Source: Auanema rhodensis
Lineage: Eukaryota; Nematoda; Chromadorea; Rhabditida; Rhabditidae
NCBI GenBank assembly: GCA_964057225.1
Contig: OZ059896.1
Location: 7,812,001-7,876,000, forward strand
Length of the DNA stretch: 64,000 nucleotides
Direction of reading: 5' to 3'
This document shows, piece by piece, positions 1 to 14,988 of the stretch. Position 1 is the stretch's first letter, and each line of letters opens with the position of its first letter. Below the pieces are notes generated by a model. That model worked only from the letters and a program-made list of their open reading frames with translations. It searched no databases and was not told the origin of the DNA. A program made the translations under genes and the position numbers.

Positions 1-3000
1 CATCGTATGATGAATAAAAGCAAAAAAAATAATTTTGTATGTAATATCTCTTCAAATATCATTCAGAATTTCCGTCATATTATAGAAAACAAATAAAATA
101 AATATATTTCATTGAATACTTTTTGTTCAAAGAAAATAAGAATGAAATATGATGTTCAATAACTCGTAGCAAAAAAAAATATATTTAATTTCTCATACAT
201 ATAAGTTATAATATTGTATTTTAATATTATATATGTTTGATTTTTTCATTTTTCATAACTATTTACTTAAGAAATTTAATAATTTTATTAGTTAACCACA
301 ACAATGATATCAGAATTTAAAAACGTATAGTAGTAGTAGTAGTAGTAGTAAAGAATATATCCAGATATGTATATGTGTATACATTCAGTCACTTTCTTCT
401 TTCGCATTTTCTTACATTTTCTTTCCATTTTCTTCTTATCCATTCAATAAAGTTTCAAATGAAATTTAGTTCAATATATCGAAGCTTAAAGCAAGTAAAT
501 CAAATTCACAAGACCACACATACTGCTTTTACTTCTAAATTTGAACTGAATTGATCTCAATAATGTTTTAATCTTATTGTACTTTCTTTTCACATATAAT
601 ATTCTTATAATATATGTATATATATATATATATATTTATGTGTGTGTATACGTATGTATGTATACTATTCAAAGAAAATTCACAATCCATCAGTACGTAC
701 GACATATAGTAAATAAGACTTCTGTGGATGTGGATAAATTTTTGTTCATTTTTAGTATTTTCGGCACACCACATCTCACCCTTACTCTTATCCCTCCCTG
801 CTTTTCCTTTCCAAACCTCTCTTGTTTCTCTCTTATTCTTCAATCCTATATTCACCTCTTTTACTGCTTCGAAAATTCTTCCTTTTTGATCATCATTTCA
901 ATGCAGCATCATGTATCTAAACTACTTTTTGACTCTGAAAATGTATTGAATATACTTGAATATTTCATTTGAAATTATAAATTACATGAAAATATGGTAA
1001 AGCTAGCTATTCATATCAACTATCTTCTTTTCTTTATTAATTTAATTGTCATATCTGAATAATTTAAATGTTTATTTCAAATATATTTATTAAAGCAATT
1101 TTATAAAAAAAAAAGAATAAAAAGTCTTAATTTTGTCGACAAATATGGATATCTATTCATATTATCAATTTTGATAATCCTCTTTTAATTTTCATTAATC
1201 TTCAATTAAAGATTTGGGAATTTAGAAAAGTTTTATTAAAATGAAATAATTTAAAAATTTTTTCTTGTCAAACACGTACAACTTTTTCAATTTCTAATTG
1301 TCTTTCTTTTCAACTTGAAATCCCTTAGGGGGTATCACAAAAAATCCGTCTCATACATTTTGAAAGAGAACCGTCTAGTCAAGATACGAAAAAAAAAAGT
1401 TTCTAAGGTCATGTAAGCTAATCTGATCTTTTAAACTCAAGAAAATGGATAAGATGCTTTCCAGCTGGCAATCAACATATTCCTTTAGATTGAGAATCCT
1501 CAGAAATTTATCTGGAGTGAGATTTTGAAATTGAAGACCGAATAGGCAGACATAAGTTCAAATAAAATTATAAATGCAGCTGGAAATCAAGTTCTCTCAT
1601 TTTCAAACTCCTTATCCACAGCTATAGCTTCCGAGATTTATCATATTGTAAACAACTAAAATCAAAAATGTCCATCACGTCAATGTGTATATGAGTTTGT
1701 CTTCTATTATGCCATATATGTACATGCATACATGTTTGTATGTACATGTATATGCAGCAACATGTTGCTTTTAGTAGTTTTACCCCAAATATTTCGAAAC
1801 ATTCAACTAAATTCTCCAAAATATAATCATTCAATTATGGATTGTTTGATGTAATAAAATTCTTATTCTATATATTATTGTTATTATTATATTTTCTTAT
1901 AAATAGTTATTAAAACAATTAGAAATAATATGGATTATTATATTTTTAATATTCATTCAATCAATTATTAAAAAAAAAAAGATTTCATTATGAAATGTTA
2001 TGCTATTACTCATAGTTTAGTACATTTCAATCATTTTTTTAAACTTTTCACACATTGAACTGTGACAATTGATCATTCATTCATCTTCTTCAATGAAGCA
2101 AAAATCAAGTTAAATGTTCAAAATATTATATACATCTGAACAAATTATTCAATTTTTGCCCTTTTCTTTCGGATTTTTTCTCCCGTAATTATAAAATATA
2201 TTGAAAGTTTCCACGTGCCTTATATTTTCTCATCACTTTGACACTTTAATTGTTACTATTGAGTACATTAAGTGCCCTTTGTAACAATCAGTGCTGTTCG
2301 AGATCTAAGCTATCTTGAGCTAGTATAACCTTCCGACTTTGCTCCATCTGCATAATCAATATAATACTAAATGTTTTTTTTTCTGTTAAATCTTATGATA
2401 ATAACAGCATATCAGGCTGTAATTCCATATGTTTCGTATAGTTTTTATTTTATTAATTATGTCTGTTTTTAAGTAATGAATCAGCATTTGTTCCGAAAAT
2501 TAAAGCCAAGCTGCCCACTAAAATTGCGAAAAAAAATTTCTTTCCGGCAATTGTATCTTAGACATCTGCGACTTTCCCATATTCACTTAAACTTGAAAAT
2601 TTTATTTCCATTAAGGTTTTCATTCTTATACGAAATTTCAACAACTTTAATGAAGCGTCATCCTTTATTTCAGATGCTAGAATCATTTTCTGCTTTCTCC
2701 ATTTATTGGAGATTTACGTGAGATTCATAAAATTCACGCATAGCATTTCCGGCTCAGAAAGACGATGATCGGTTGTATATGTGTATATTATTCTTAAAAA
2801 TTCTTACATTAGATAGTATATAAAGGATTTTTAACTTTTTATCAAATTATTATTATATTATACTAAATAATAATTAAGAAAAACTATATATATATTTTTA
2901 AATTATTTTAATCATTCAATACTATATCATAAATTATTGTATAAAATATAAATTAATGTTTATAACTTTCATATAAAGAACAATATACTTCAAAAAACAA

Positions 3001-3632
3001 CTTTATAATGTATGAACTGGTAATTAATAATTTATTATAATTTATTTACTATTTTCTAAACAATATAAAACTATACTTTAAAACATTAAAGTATATGTTT
3101 TCCAAAATTGTGATTTGAAGTTCTATTCAAAACTACTATGATGCTTCATTTATTTCTTTATCTAAAATCCAGTAAAGTTTATTCATGAATGAAATTAAAT
3201 ATAAATATCTAATTTAAAGATTTCATGTAATTGTGTGTAAAAAATACTAAGTTTGCGTAAATATAACGATATAGAAATAAGTTTTTTTTTTTTTTTTTAT
3301 GAAAATTTTATTTGTTTTCTTATAAATTCTTATTTTTAACTTAAAATATATGGATATGTACATAAATCAATGTTTAAATCAATGTTATACTAACATTCTT
3401 TCTAGATAATTTGTTTTGAAAAGTTGAGAAACGAATAAGAATGTACCTCTTCTTTTTAACTAAAATTTCTCCATTGACCATGTTCCTATACATCAAATAA
3501 TAGACTATGAAGTGTATACATGTTTTTAATATTTTATGATAAAAATATTTTATATCTTATTTCCTGTAATTTTATCGAATATGCTTCTAATAATTCTTAA
3601 GTACAAATTTCCTTTTTTTATTTTAGTAAAAG
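1..3632. other. AT-rich non-coding flank with microsatellites
   Basis: No convincing exon is seen on either strand. The stretch is AT-rich with homopolymer runs. It contains a TAG trinucleotide run at 328-350, a TA/TG-rich stretch at about 609-665 and a 17-base T run near 3282-3298. Open frames here (for example 577-972 and 2476-2721) have low-complexity or unremarkable translations and lack coherent splice partners. The segment may hold the promoter of the globin gene that begins at 3633. Confidence 0.6.
328..350. repeat. TAG trinucleotide microsatellite
   Basis: About seven and a half perfect copies of TAG in a row. Simple sequence repeat in non-coding DNA with no further meaning visible. 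Confidence 0.9.
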
Positions 3633-6600
3633 ATGGGAAATGCTCAGACGAGTTCGCATTCATCTAGACGTCGGACTAAACGATTAGGAAGACAGAGAAG
3701 GTTATCGGAGCCAGACGGCGATATCAATTCAAATAAGGTAATCAGACATTTTATATTTTAATAATTAAATGGAAATATTATGCGAATTTATTATTATTAA
3801 AATTTTATAACAATAATAGTCTTTTGTTTTTTTTATTAAAGTTAATTTAAAAGTATAAATACATAATTAAATATTTAATATTTATTCTGATGAAAACCTT
3901 GATTGAATTATTTATTATACAAATATATTTAATATTTAATTGATAATAAACAAAAGTTTCATTATTAAATATAATTAATGGAAAATATTGAAAATATATT
4001 AACATATGTTTCTTCTAATTTTTTATTAATTAATTGAAATATTATATAATATTATTATCATTATATATTTCAATTAGTTCTCTTAGTTCATCTAGAAAAT
4101 ATATTTTATAACAATGACAAATTGATGAATCAAGCTTATTATCCAGACTCTTGGCTATTTGTCAACTTTTTCATCATTTGCGTCATCTTTTACGTCACAA
4201 TCTTTCAAAACTTTGATTAATATTATTATTATTTTGAATTTAAATATATATACAAGAGATAATTTAATTTCAAATTAATTAAAAAGCATCCTACATCCTA
4301 TAGGTGTACATGTTTATAAAACATGAAAATAATATAAGGTATATCCATTTTTATATAAATACTTGTACTGTATTTAACAACATTTTTAAACAAATAATAA
4401 TATTAATAATATATTTCCGAGTTCTTTATGAAAATATGATTATGTGTTTAATTAATATATAATATAGTACAAGATAATTTAATTTTAATTTTTTCAAATA
4501 ATTCATTTTAGTTCCCATATAATTGATCTATAATTTGTATTATATTTAATTAATATTATGCCTAAAGAACAATTAATAAAAGATAATAATGATTTTAAAA
4601 CAATTGAATCACAAATTATATTATTATAATTTATATATAATAGGTTCTATTTCTTTTTCAAAAAGGTATAGAACAGATGAAGTACTATGATGCTTCCTAA
4701 CGATTTATTGATTCATAAGTTAATATTGATTTAATTTCATGATACTTATAATAAATAATATAAAAAGAACATGTAAATATATATTTCTTTCAATAAATTA
4801 ATAATATTTAAATATTATGAAACTTTGTTCTTTTAGTTGGGTCCCAGTAGAGGACTATTTGCATCAAGCTCAATGGCCACAACTCCTACAACACCTCCTA
4901 GAATACAGATAAACGGAATGGATTCAATGGAAGAAAGTGATGGATTAGCTCCAAAGAGTGTTAGTATGGTACGATATTTTTCTTCTATTATTTTATTAGT
5001 TAATGGTGAAGAAAAAAAACAAAATAGTTTGATCAATCTATTGACATCTAATTAGACTTGAATGTAATTACTTTGACAGTTCTCAAACATCGAAAGATCA
5101 TTAATCTATGGCTTTCCCTCATGTAATATAAGTTTATTCATAAACAGTAATTGCAAAATAAGTAAAAATATTATAAGGTTATACATACAAAGTTTAGAAA
5201 CAATTTTTCGTTTTAAAAGCAAAAAAATAAGAAAGAAGAAGAAAATATGCTCATAACAAAGCTTAATGTCATAATAAAGCTCAACTTCCATAATTGGACG
5301 GTATTTTCCGAATGTGATTTTCGAAACAATTTCAAAAATATGTTTATGGCTTCTCTTAGCTAAGCTATCATATGTTCAAACTATATTGAATAATATTATA
5401 ACTAAACTTCATAATATTTCTTCAATCACAACTATAGTACATGTAGATATTGAGAAAAAAAAACTTTTTTCCTTTTTGCTGTAGTGGTTATCTAGTATTC
5501 TTGCAAGAAATTGCTTCAAATCATCATACATTTGACAGAATGCTTTTGTTTTTCACATGAATGTCGTCTTATTGTTGTTTACATCATAATGTACCCATTA
5601 CAGAAGTCATTTTGTTGTTGTTGTTATTGTTTTTTTTACCAAAAAAAAAATTCTTCCAAATTCTAAAGATATGAATATGATCTGATTATAATTAAAATAG
5701 AACATATGGATACGAATAATCATAATAACTTCACGGTTATTGAGAAGAAAAAACATATTTTTTTAAGATTAATTTCGCAACACTGCGTGATTCATATTCA
5801 TATGCTTCTCATTTTAAATTAAAATATTTCTTTTCTCTTGACAGACAGACATTCATCTATTTGACATGTTAGCATGTTTTATTCACATCAGAAGCTTTAT
5901 AATTGTAAGCTATATATCTTTGTACTTATTTTATACAAAAATATGTATTTCTAAAACTGATTTCGCTAAATTATCTATTTATAATAGTTATTTCAAATTA
6001 TTGTCAACTAACTATATAACTTTATATATCTATATATCTATATATATTTATATTTATATATACATATATAGTAAAATATGAAGATACATATCTAATAGTA
6101 TATCGTATCGTATAATATTTTTGTTCATTTACTTATCCATTCATCTACCCATGATTTTCTTTTTTTTTGTTTCATTTCTTTTCATTACCCTACCTCCTCC
6201 CCCACTCCCTCCAATGCACCCTCGTTAATTCTTTTTTTTTTCTTTTAATTCTTAATCTGTAGGTGTGCTGTTGCTTTGTTCAGTATTTCATTATCCTTTA
6301 TATCCTTTCTGTATGTATTGAACGTTTTGCGAGGGAGGAGGCTTTACTCTAAAACAGAGGAAAAGCATCAAGAATATGTGTTTCCTTTATATCTAAATAG
6401 CACCGTAGTTAATATCTAAGTATTTCTTTTTTCCTGATTTGGTTTGTCCAAATATGGAGTATGATTTCTGAAAGAAAGATCAGATGTATCTCTTCTCTTC
6501 TTCATCTTCTTCATCTTCATCAGCTTCTTCCCTTTACTCATTTTTTTAAAATATTTTTTTTAATCTTACATGTATGTATGTATATTCATGCATAGATATA

Positions 6601-9600
6601 TATACAAATGAAAAATAAGCTTACTAGCAAAATCCAATTTTATTTTCGTTAAGTTCACTAGTTTTTTATATTTTGTAACTTAAAATTTCTATTTCAAAAT
6701 GAATAAGTTTTTCATTTGTAAAATACATTATATTTCGTTTGAGCTACAAGCTTTTAGATCTATAATCTCAGAGGTGTAGATGCACCATGCAAAATCTATA
6801 TTATTATATCTATTCAGATTCTTTATTACTATTTTTGAATCTGCTTTTCTTGCTGTAATTCTATTCCAAATATCTAATATTGGAATGTGTATATGTGAAT
6901 GTCAAGTCCAAATACTTTTATCTTCAAAACTAGCTCGTCAACCGTGAATGAGATTGGGAAATTTAAAATATTTTTTGCATATGCTTTTTTCCTATTCCGT
7001 CATATAGTGTAGCTTTCGGACATGCGTTATGAATTTTGAGTCGGAACTCTTTCTTTCTTTTTCTTTTTTTAATCTATTTCTTATTTTTCTCCTTTCTATA
7101 TCTTTTACCTGTTCTTAATATTTCCTCCACCCTCGCTATCTATACTTCCGTCGTGAAAAAGAGCTGTTATACCATAGTAATGTGAATGAAAGCTAAGAAT
7201 AAGACTTGGACAGCATTCGTACAGCTGTTGTTCTTTCTTCTCTTTATTTATACCTGATGGATACGAAGTAGTAATAATGGCAGGAAGATAGCAAGCTGAA
7301 ACCAAAAATAGAATAGTAGCTACTATAGATTGATATTTTCTATGCAATTGTTTTATCTATTAGATAAGGTTGAGTAAAGCCTTTACTGAATCATTAATGA
7401 GAGATATATCAAATAAATTGTAATTGTAGCTTATTTTACAATAATTACTTTAATTTCTTTCTCTTTTTTCTTGCTTGAGAATAGATGTTCAAGCATCATT
7501 TTACTATAATAATGGTCAATATATACCAAAATTTCACATTACTAGCATCGTAAACAGGTAATATTGAAATGTCACATAACTGATTTAGCAGCTGATTTGT
7601 TATCAAAGCATTTGGTGAAGGTTAATCGTATAATCGAATTCATTAAAGTGCTTGGAAAGCGATTATCCATTTCTTTGTGACCGGAAGAAGCTGCAAGCTG
7701 TCCGTTACATGCCTGAATACCTAATTGCTTTTTCATTTGGTCGTCTTCTCATTACAAAAGCTAGAAGAAAAAACTTTTTTTATCTTGCAACTTTACCAAA
7801 ATAGAAAAACGCAATAATAAGCCAATTATGTTTAGTATTCTCTTAATCAGCCGTGACATTTGAATGAAAATGGATGAACACGTGGATTGAAATGAATATT
7901 ATTGACGGAATTTCATGCGACTTTGAAATCATTCAAAGTTGAATAAACTATTAGAACAGTATCCATTATCTTTCTGCTCTGTCAATACACTCCATATGTG
8001 CTTCTCTGAGCGAGATCTCTTTCTTCTAACTTTCATCATTTTATATATTTTCTTCAGTTTTTGTTACTCTATCTGCTTACATTCAAAAGCATTCCTATAT
8101 GCCTTTTCTCATTTCATTCTTATTTCCATTTGTCTTCTTCGTATTCGGAAATACATGAGAAACATACATACTATATGTACTTCATTGTGTAATTATTTAA
8201 AGATATAAATAAACGGGAATTATAAAGTTATATTCCGGACTAAAGAATAATCTCAACATATTCTACATGAAGTATTTCGAGAATAAAGCGTTATTTAAAT
8301 AAACTTTCATCGATAAATCACTTTTTTTTTGCTGAAACATATCCGGCTTGGCTCTTTATAGGAATGAAGCTTTGTAGTCTAAATGTCACCTAAAGCACAT
8401 GACTAGATTTTCGAAAATTATAGTATCTTGTCAAGCTAATATATCATCTGTCGTCTGATTAGAAATATCAGATGAATACAAGTCAGTTATATATCATTAA
8501 TTTCATAACATTGCTTAACTGAAAACAGATATGTTATTCGTAAGAATTATGTATATGTTTGAAGAAAATAATAACTATAAATTAAAGTTATGCCTCATTT
8601 TATAGTTGATCATATTTTGGTTGATCCATTCATTTTAGTGGGCACTCTTCATTTGCCTTTGACTTAAGGTCATTGCAAGAACAGCAGATGTGTTTCTTGT
8701 CTGCCGGTCCTGAGGCAAAGCTTCGTTAATTTGGTATTGTGAGGAAAAAACTGAAAACAAAAGTTATCAACACTGCCAAATGATTGATTCAGCACCAGTT
8801 TTCGTTAATTCACATATTTGCAGAGAATGAGAAAGAAGACAATTTTAATCTCTCTTTCTGCTGTATATTCTTTATATTTCTCTGCATAACTATCATTAAG
8901 AAATATTCGAAGCTATATGCCATATACCACACAATCCAATTCCTTTTTAATCATTTTTTTTGTTTCTAACACATCTGCGTTTTGGTCTATTCTATATACA
9001 CCTACATACATGGGTATATATATGTATATATACATTCATTTCTGTGCAAATATTTCTGTTTAAGAATTTAACAAAAGCTTTTACTATTTCTTAAAATATA
9101 ATTATCAAAAAAAAACGATAAAAACTATATTAAATTATAATAAATAGAACCAATATGTTACATAAAATTTCGATTAACGATTGAAGCTCTCAATTTCGAG
9201 TAAAATTTCTAAATATTATATAATTAAGAAAGTGCATTTTCGTTTTTACTTTCTCTTCTCTTCACTACTTCCTTATCTTTCATACTAAAACGAAAAAAAG
9301 AGGTCCTGAAAGTTTTTCATCAAAGCTTTTCTCAGCCTGAGTTTCGTTAGGGAGGACTTTCAGGAATTTACGATGTTGTACGAAAAATCCCCTCCTGTCA
9401 CAACTTATACCCATCAAGTTCATGTTCCAGCTGTAAAAACTTCAGAAAAGCTTTTAAGCCAAAGTCTATAGTATTCTTTCTTTACTTTCTGATTTTCTTC
9501 GATCAGACATTTATTGAAAAACTTTTTGACCTTTCATGAATGCTTTTCTTAATCTTCACAACGAAAAAGATCACACAGAACACAAAACTCTCGAGTGAGG

Positions 9601-12392
9601 GTTTCGCAGAATCGTTAATGCATTATCTCAATAATTCCAAAGATTTCTGACCTCTTGGCTATAGATTGGTCAAGTTGTGGAGAACCCCGCCCCATTTGCT
9701 AGCTTTATATCTCATTTAGCTTTTTCTAAAATGCATTGGCTAGCTAACAGTTAACTATACCTTTCTTATATAATTTAGAGGAATAATTAGACATTTCTAC
9801 TTGAGTATTATACAGCCACTTCCTGATCAACTTTTCTTTGCCGATAAGCTTCCTTATGTTAAAATTTCTTTTTCTCTCACCCCTTCTAGATGATAAATTG
9901 CCCAGTCATTATGAAGCAGTATATATTTATATATGTATTTGTGAAAAATCTTCCGAAGAATATAATATTTTATTAAATTTTTTATGTATGATTCGGCAAT
10001 CATAAATCAGCCTTCTTTCTGTATTTCGCTTGTTTCGTAATCCACGGCACATATACATAACATCACGTGGAGTACAACATCGGGGCGGCTTCGGAATATG
10101 AGCGTTTGCGGTTGCTGTGGAGTTTATTCGTTAAGCAGCATGAAACTCCAACGAATGCAATTACTTTTTATATATAAATTCACTGCTATTCAGTACAACA
10201 CTAACAACCCTATCCGATTTTTTCCCTTATTGGACTTAGAAGTATAGCCGTAATTCCCATGTCTCAATTTACCAAAGAAAGTTCGGCTTCTATTATGCCT
10301 CTTCTATTTACAGCTATATTTCAAAATCATCACATATTTATCATTAAAATATTTTTTACGTAGAATTTAAAAATATTTCTTATCATTTATATTCACTATT
10401 ATTAAGATAAATGGCTAAAAATACTTGAAAAGAAGATAATAATTTTAGTTTTTCTAACTATTTTTGGTTATTTAATATGGTTAAGATAGAATTAATTCTA
10501 TTTTTCTCCCTGTTGAGTAAGAAATTTATACTTTTCGGAAATTTTGAAATAAAAATCTGCTTTCGTATAAACAATTAGAAGAACATTTTCAAACATACAT
10601 ATACTATTATCACACTTTTCTCAATTTAAATAATTGAAGAAAAGAAAATCATAGTAGCAAGCTAGTAAATTCTATTTATTCATTTCGCTCTAATTATTTT
10701 CAAAATTACGATAACTTTTCATTTCTTTTTCATCCTAATTATCATTAGTTAATAGCTTAAAACATATTGAATAGTTGATATTACTATTTTATTTCTTAAT
10801 AGCTTTATAATAAATTTTAGAAAACTCTCATTTGTTTCACGCCCGCACATCCATTTAGTTTTTCTTTCTAAGTTTTTCTTTTAATTATTATATGTAGAGA
10901 AGTATGAGCCAACATTATATTTGTTCGTGAACTCTTAATATATAATTGGATATGAGATCCCAGTTCAAATTATTGAAATCATTTAAATCTCCAATTGGCT
11001 TATTTGAACGTTTCAAATTTCAAATAAAACTTCCGCCTTTTCGTCTTTCTCATTTGCTTGAGAAGAAAAAAGAAAGAAATTGATGTCTTATCTAACATAT
11101 GCATGTCTTCACTATTTTTTGATATGAATACAATTACAGGAAATCCCTCGATCAGCGTCTGTTGAAACGCCAGCAACATTGAGAAGAATGCAATTCTTAA
11201 GTTCGAGTGGCAATCTTAATATCAGGTTCGATTACCACATTAAATTTATCAAACAATTGGAAAATTGATAAAAATGAAAAAAAAATAAAAAATATATGAA
11301 ACATGAAGTTGATAGTATGATTCCGCACGAATGTACTTCTTAAGGTTCAATGAACAAACTTCTAGAATATTTCCATCATAGAATTTTTGAATCAAATAAG
11401 CATTACTGTTTGAGGTTAATTACGCATACTTTAAAAGGAAATTACCAAGGTTGTTCAAGCATACTCTAAATTTGTTTACAGAAGTCTGGATGATGCTAGA
11501 GGAAGTATGACTGATCTCCAAATGAAACCATTGGGAAGAGCAAAAAGCCACTCGCCTTTAAAGCAGATGAGAACATATAGCTACCGATCTTTGAGCTCTG
11601 AAGAAAATGCTTTAGATAAAACGGTATATATTAATGCAAATACCATAGATTTTTATGACATTGCCTTTCATTCGGTTCCTTATAACCCCCATTTACTTCA
11701 GAAATGTGAAGAAATTCGAAGAACATGGCAAATGTGTTTAACTAAAACGTCTGGTATGGGACGTGATTTCGGATACTTTGTTTTTCAAAGAATATTTGAA
11801 AAATCTCCCAATTTAAAACAGTTGTTCGGGCTTCAAGAGGTAAGAAATAATTTATATTTGAAAAATTACAAGAATTGCATTTTCAGGAACAAGACCTAAG
11901 TGACGTAGCCGAAGACCATGAAGTTATCAGACATACACGATTATTTACTAATATAATTCATTTGGCCGCGAAAAATGTTGATGAGCTAGAACTCCAAGTA
12001 GCTCCGACCATTTTTAAATACGGCGAACGACATTTCAATTCAAAAGCAGTGAGTTTCATACAAACAAGTTATATCTACTTTATGAACTCAGACTGAGCAT
12101 ATGACAGAAGAAAATGTGCGTATGGTTTGCGCTCAAGTCGTTTGCACTGTATGTGATCTATTGGCGGACGAATGCCAGCCTTCCTATGTGGAAAGTTGGA
12201 TAGAAATGATGAGGTTAGTTTTAAAAATATCTGTAGTCTGATCAATAATTCATTAGAATTGCAAAAAAATAAAACTAATTTTATAGATATCTTGGACGTA
12301 AACTTTTGGATGGTCATGAATATGCAAAGCTCTCTTCGAAACACCACATTAGTATCAAAGGCAATGATCGGCATCTATTTTTGATGTTATAG
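3633..12392 (+). CDS. Globin with long N-terminal extension, putative N-myristoylated
   Basis: Exons read as 3633-3737, 4837-4968, 11140-11225, 11482-11839, 11887-12048, 12092-12213 and 12287-12392, with phases that agree throughout, giving 356 residues. Residues 1-177 are a low-complexity Ser/Arg/Thr-rich extension starting MGNAQTSS, an N-myristoylation-type start, with basic Ser sites such as RRLSEP. Residues 178 to about 345 form a globin fold. FEKSPNLKQLF marks the C/D region, H243 is a candidate distal His and H276 (in YGERHF) is the likely proximal F8 His. Nematodes carry many such divergent globins, some membrane-anchored and thought to act in O2/redox signalling rather than O2 transport. 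The start is supported by an acceptor-like TTTTAG six bases upstream. An AATAAA lies at 12626. The second intron is 6.2 kb and could hide alternative exons. The globin assignment is firm; the heme ligands and lipid anchor are inferred. Confidence 0.82.
4969..11139 (+). other. 6.2-kb intron 2 of the globin gene
   Basis: This intron is far larger than the other introns of the window, most of which are 39-50 bp. It is mostly AT-rich filler with T-rich runs, a CTTCAT-type pyrimidine repeat near 6490-6525 and TATATA stretches near 6030-6070. Three less AT-rich islands stand out: an exon-like 69-bp segment at 9364-9432, a GC-richer block near 10040-10160 with crossing complementary segments, and an antisense exon-like open frame at 7105-7362. 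None is proven functional. Confidence 0.7.
9364..9432 (+). other. Possible cassette exon within the globin intron
   Basis: A 69-nt open segment is preceded by CTTTCAG and followed by GTAAAAAC. It encodes 23 residues of ordinary composition (begins EFTMLYEKSP, ends VHVPA). Length and phase (0/0) match the flanking globin exons, which also meet in phase 0, so inclusion would keep the frame and lengthen the N-terminal extension. The frame stays open a little on both sides, so this may be chance. Confidence 0.25.
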
Positions 12393-13278
12393 ACAGTACA
12401 AGATGGATCTGACAAAAAAGCATTTTTACGAATGTTGTACGCAATTTCTCGTGCCAATATACGCAGATAAAATTGTTCTGTGTATTATGATGTCCAAATG
12501 CATTCCTATTCCAATTAAATTCATATCACCTTTCTCTATCTCATTTGTCTTCTCTTCTTTTGTGGAAGTATGATATGTGTCTGTGTTTCATTCCATTTTC
12601 TTTGCCAGGACCGTGCTGACGGTATAATAAAATCAATTATTTGCTTGTCTTCTAAATATTTTTCGGCCCGTTGCGATCCAAGTTTAAATTGCAGTTGTAT
12701 TTGTTCGTAAGCGAAGAGCAATTCGTTCAGTTCAAGCAGTTCAGAAAAAAATTTTTACACTTTGCAAGCTTTAGCCTTTGCTATGTCCCACCCCTTCTTT
12801 CAATAAATGTACTTTTTTGCATTCTTTTAGTTAAAAGAAATATATGTATCTTACTATTTTGTATATTTGTAAGGATTTCTGTGATATTTTGAATGAAGTC
12901 ATATTTGGATCGATGTTCTATTTAATTAATCTAAGGTTGCAATCTTTTTCTTAGAGATTACTATCGCTAACCTTGCAAGTAGAATGTATATTTAAACGAT
13001 ACCCAAGCGGCGTTTTTACCTTCATCGTCAACTATAGACATGGGGCGTTTTTTAGACATTTTAATTGATTGTTCTTATCTTTCATATGGCCTGATCTATG
13101 GGAATTTGTACTCTATTACTTCGTTTCCGTTAAATGATAATCTATAATTATTGATAGGTAGCATTGCGTAAAGGGTGCTACTGCCCATCTTTTCTATTCT
13201 GCGCTTTCATTGTTCAATTGTTTCAACATACTTGCTAAATTTGATTTCCTAGGGTACATTCACTATTCGCTTAAAGAT
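12393..13278. other. Intergenic: globin 3' UTR and adenosine kinase upstream region
   Basis: Contains the globin 3' UTR, with AATAAA at 12626-12631, followed by T-rich DNA. The last 300 bases before the adenosine kinase ATG are somewhat less AT-rich and probably hold its promoter. No defined motif was identified. Confidence 0.6.
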
Positions 13279-14707
<1,429 letters not shown>

Positions 14708-14885
14708 GCTTGTAATTGTGCTAGCAATGATTTAAAATATCCCGTTATGTTGCTCAATGATGTGCTATGATGTTATTGTTGTAATTGAAATTTTTAGGGG
14801 ATATAAATTGAGATTATTTTGTATTAGTTATTATCATTCCATTCTGTTGATTTTTAAAAAGTTTATTATGAATGTCCTTGTTAGG

Positions 14886-14988
14886 AATAAAATTTTTTTA
14901 TTAATGACATTACAATGCACCAGAAACTGTTCTGACGGTACATATTTGAGAAAATAAAGCATTGAAAGATTGAGCAAGAACACTTTAG
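14886..14988 (+). promoter_or_regulatory. Operon-like intercistronic region (poly(A) signal to trans-splice acceptor)
   Basis: AATAAA at 14886-14891 follows the adenosine kinase stop by 179 bases. CACTTTAG abuts the NF-YB ATG at 14989. A spacing of about 100 bp between a poly(A) signal and a trans-splice acceptor is what nematode operons show. A second AATAAA at 14953 is also present. SL2 trans-splicing cannot be seen from DNA. Confidence 0.4.

Noticed and set aside
577-972. 131-codon open frame near the left end
   Set aside because: The first part is a YIYIYI tract from a TATATA repeat. The composition is that of AT-rich non-coding DNA and there are no splice partners.
9303-9365. TCCTGAAAG...CTTTCAGGA inverted repeat as a transposon end
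   Set aside because: Only 9 bp, no target-site duplication and no transposase nearby. It also overlaps the candidate cassette exon.
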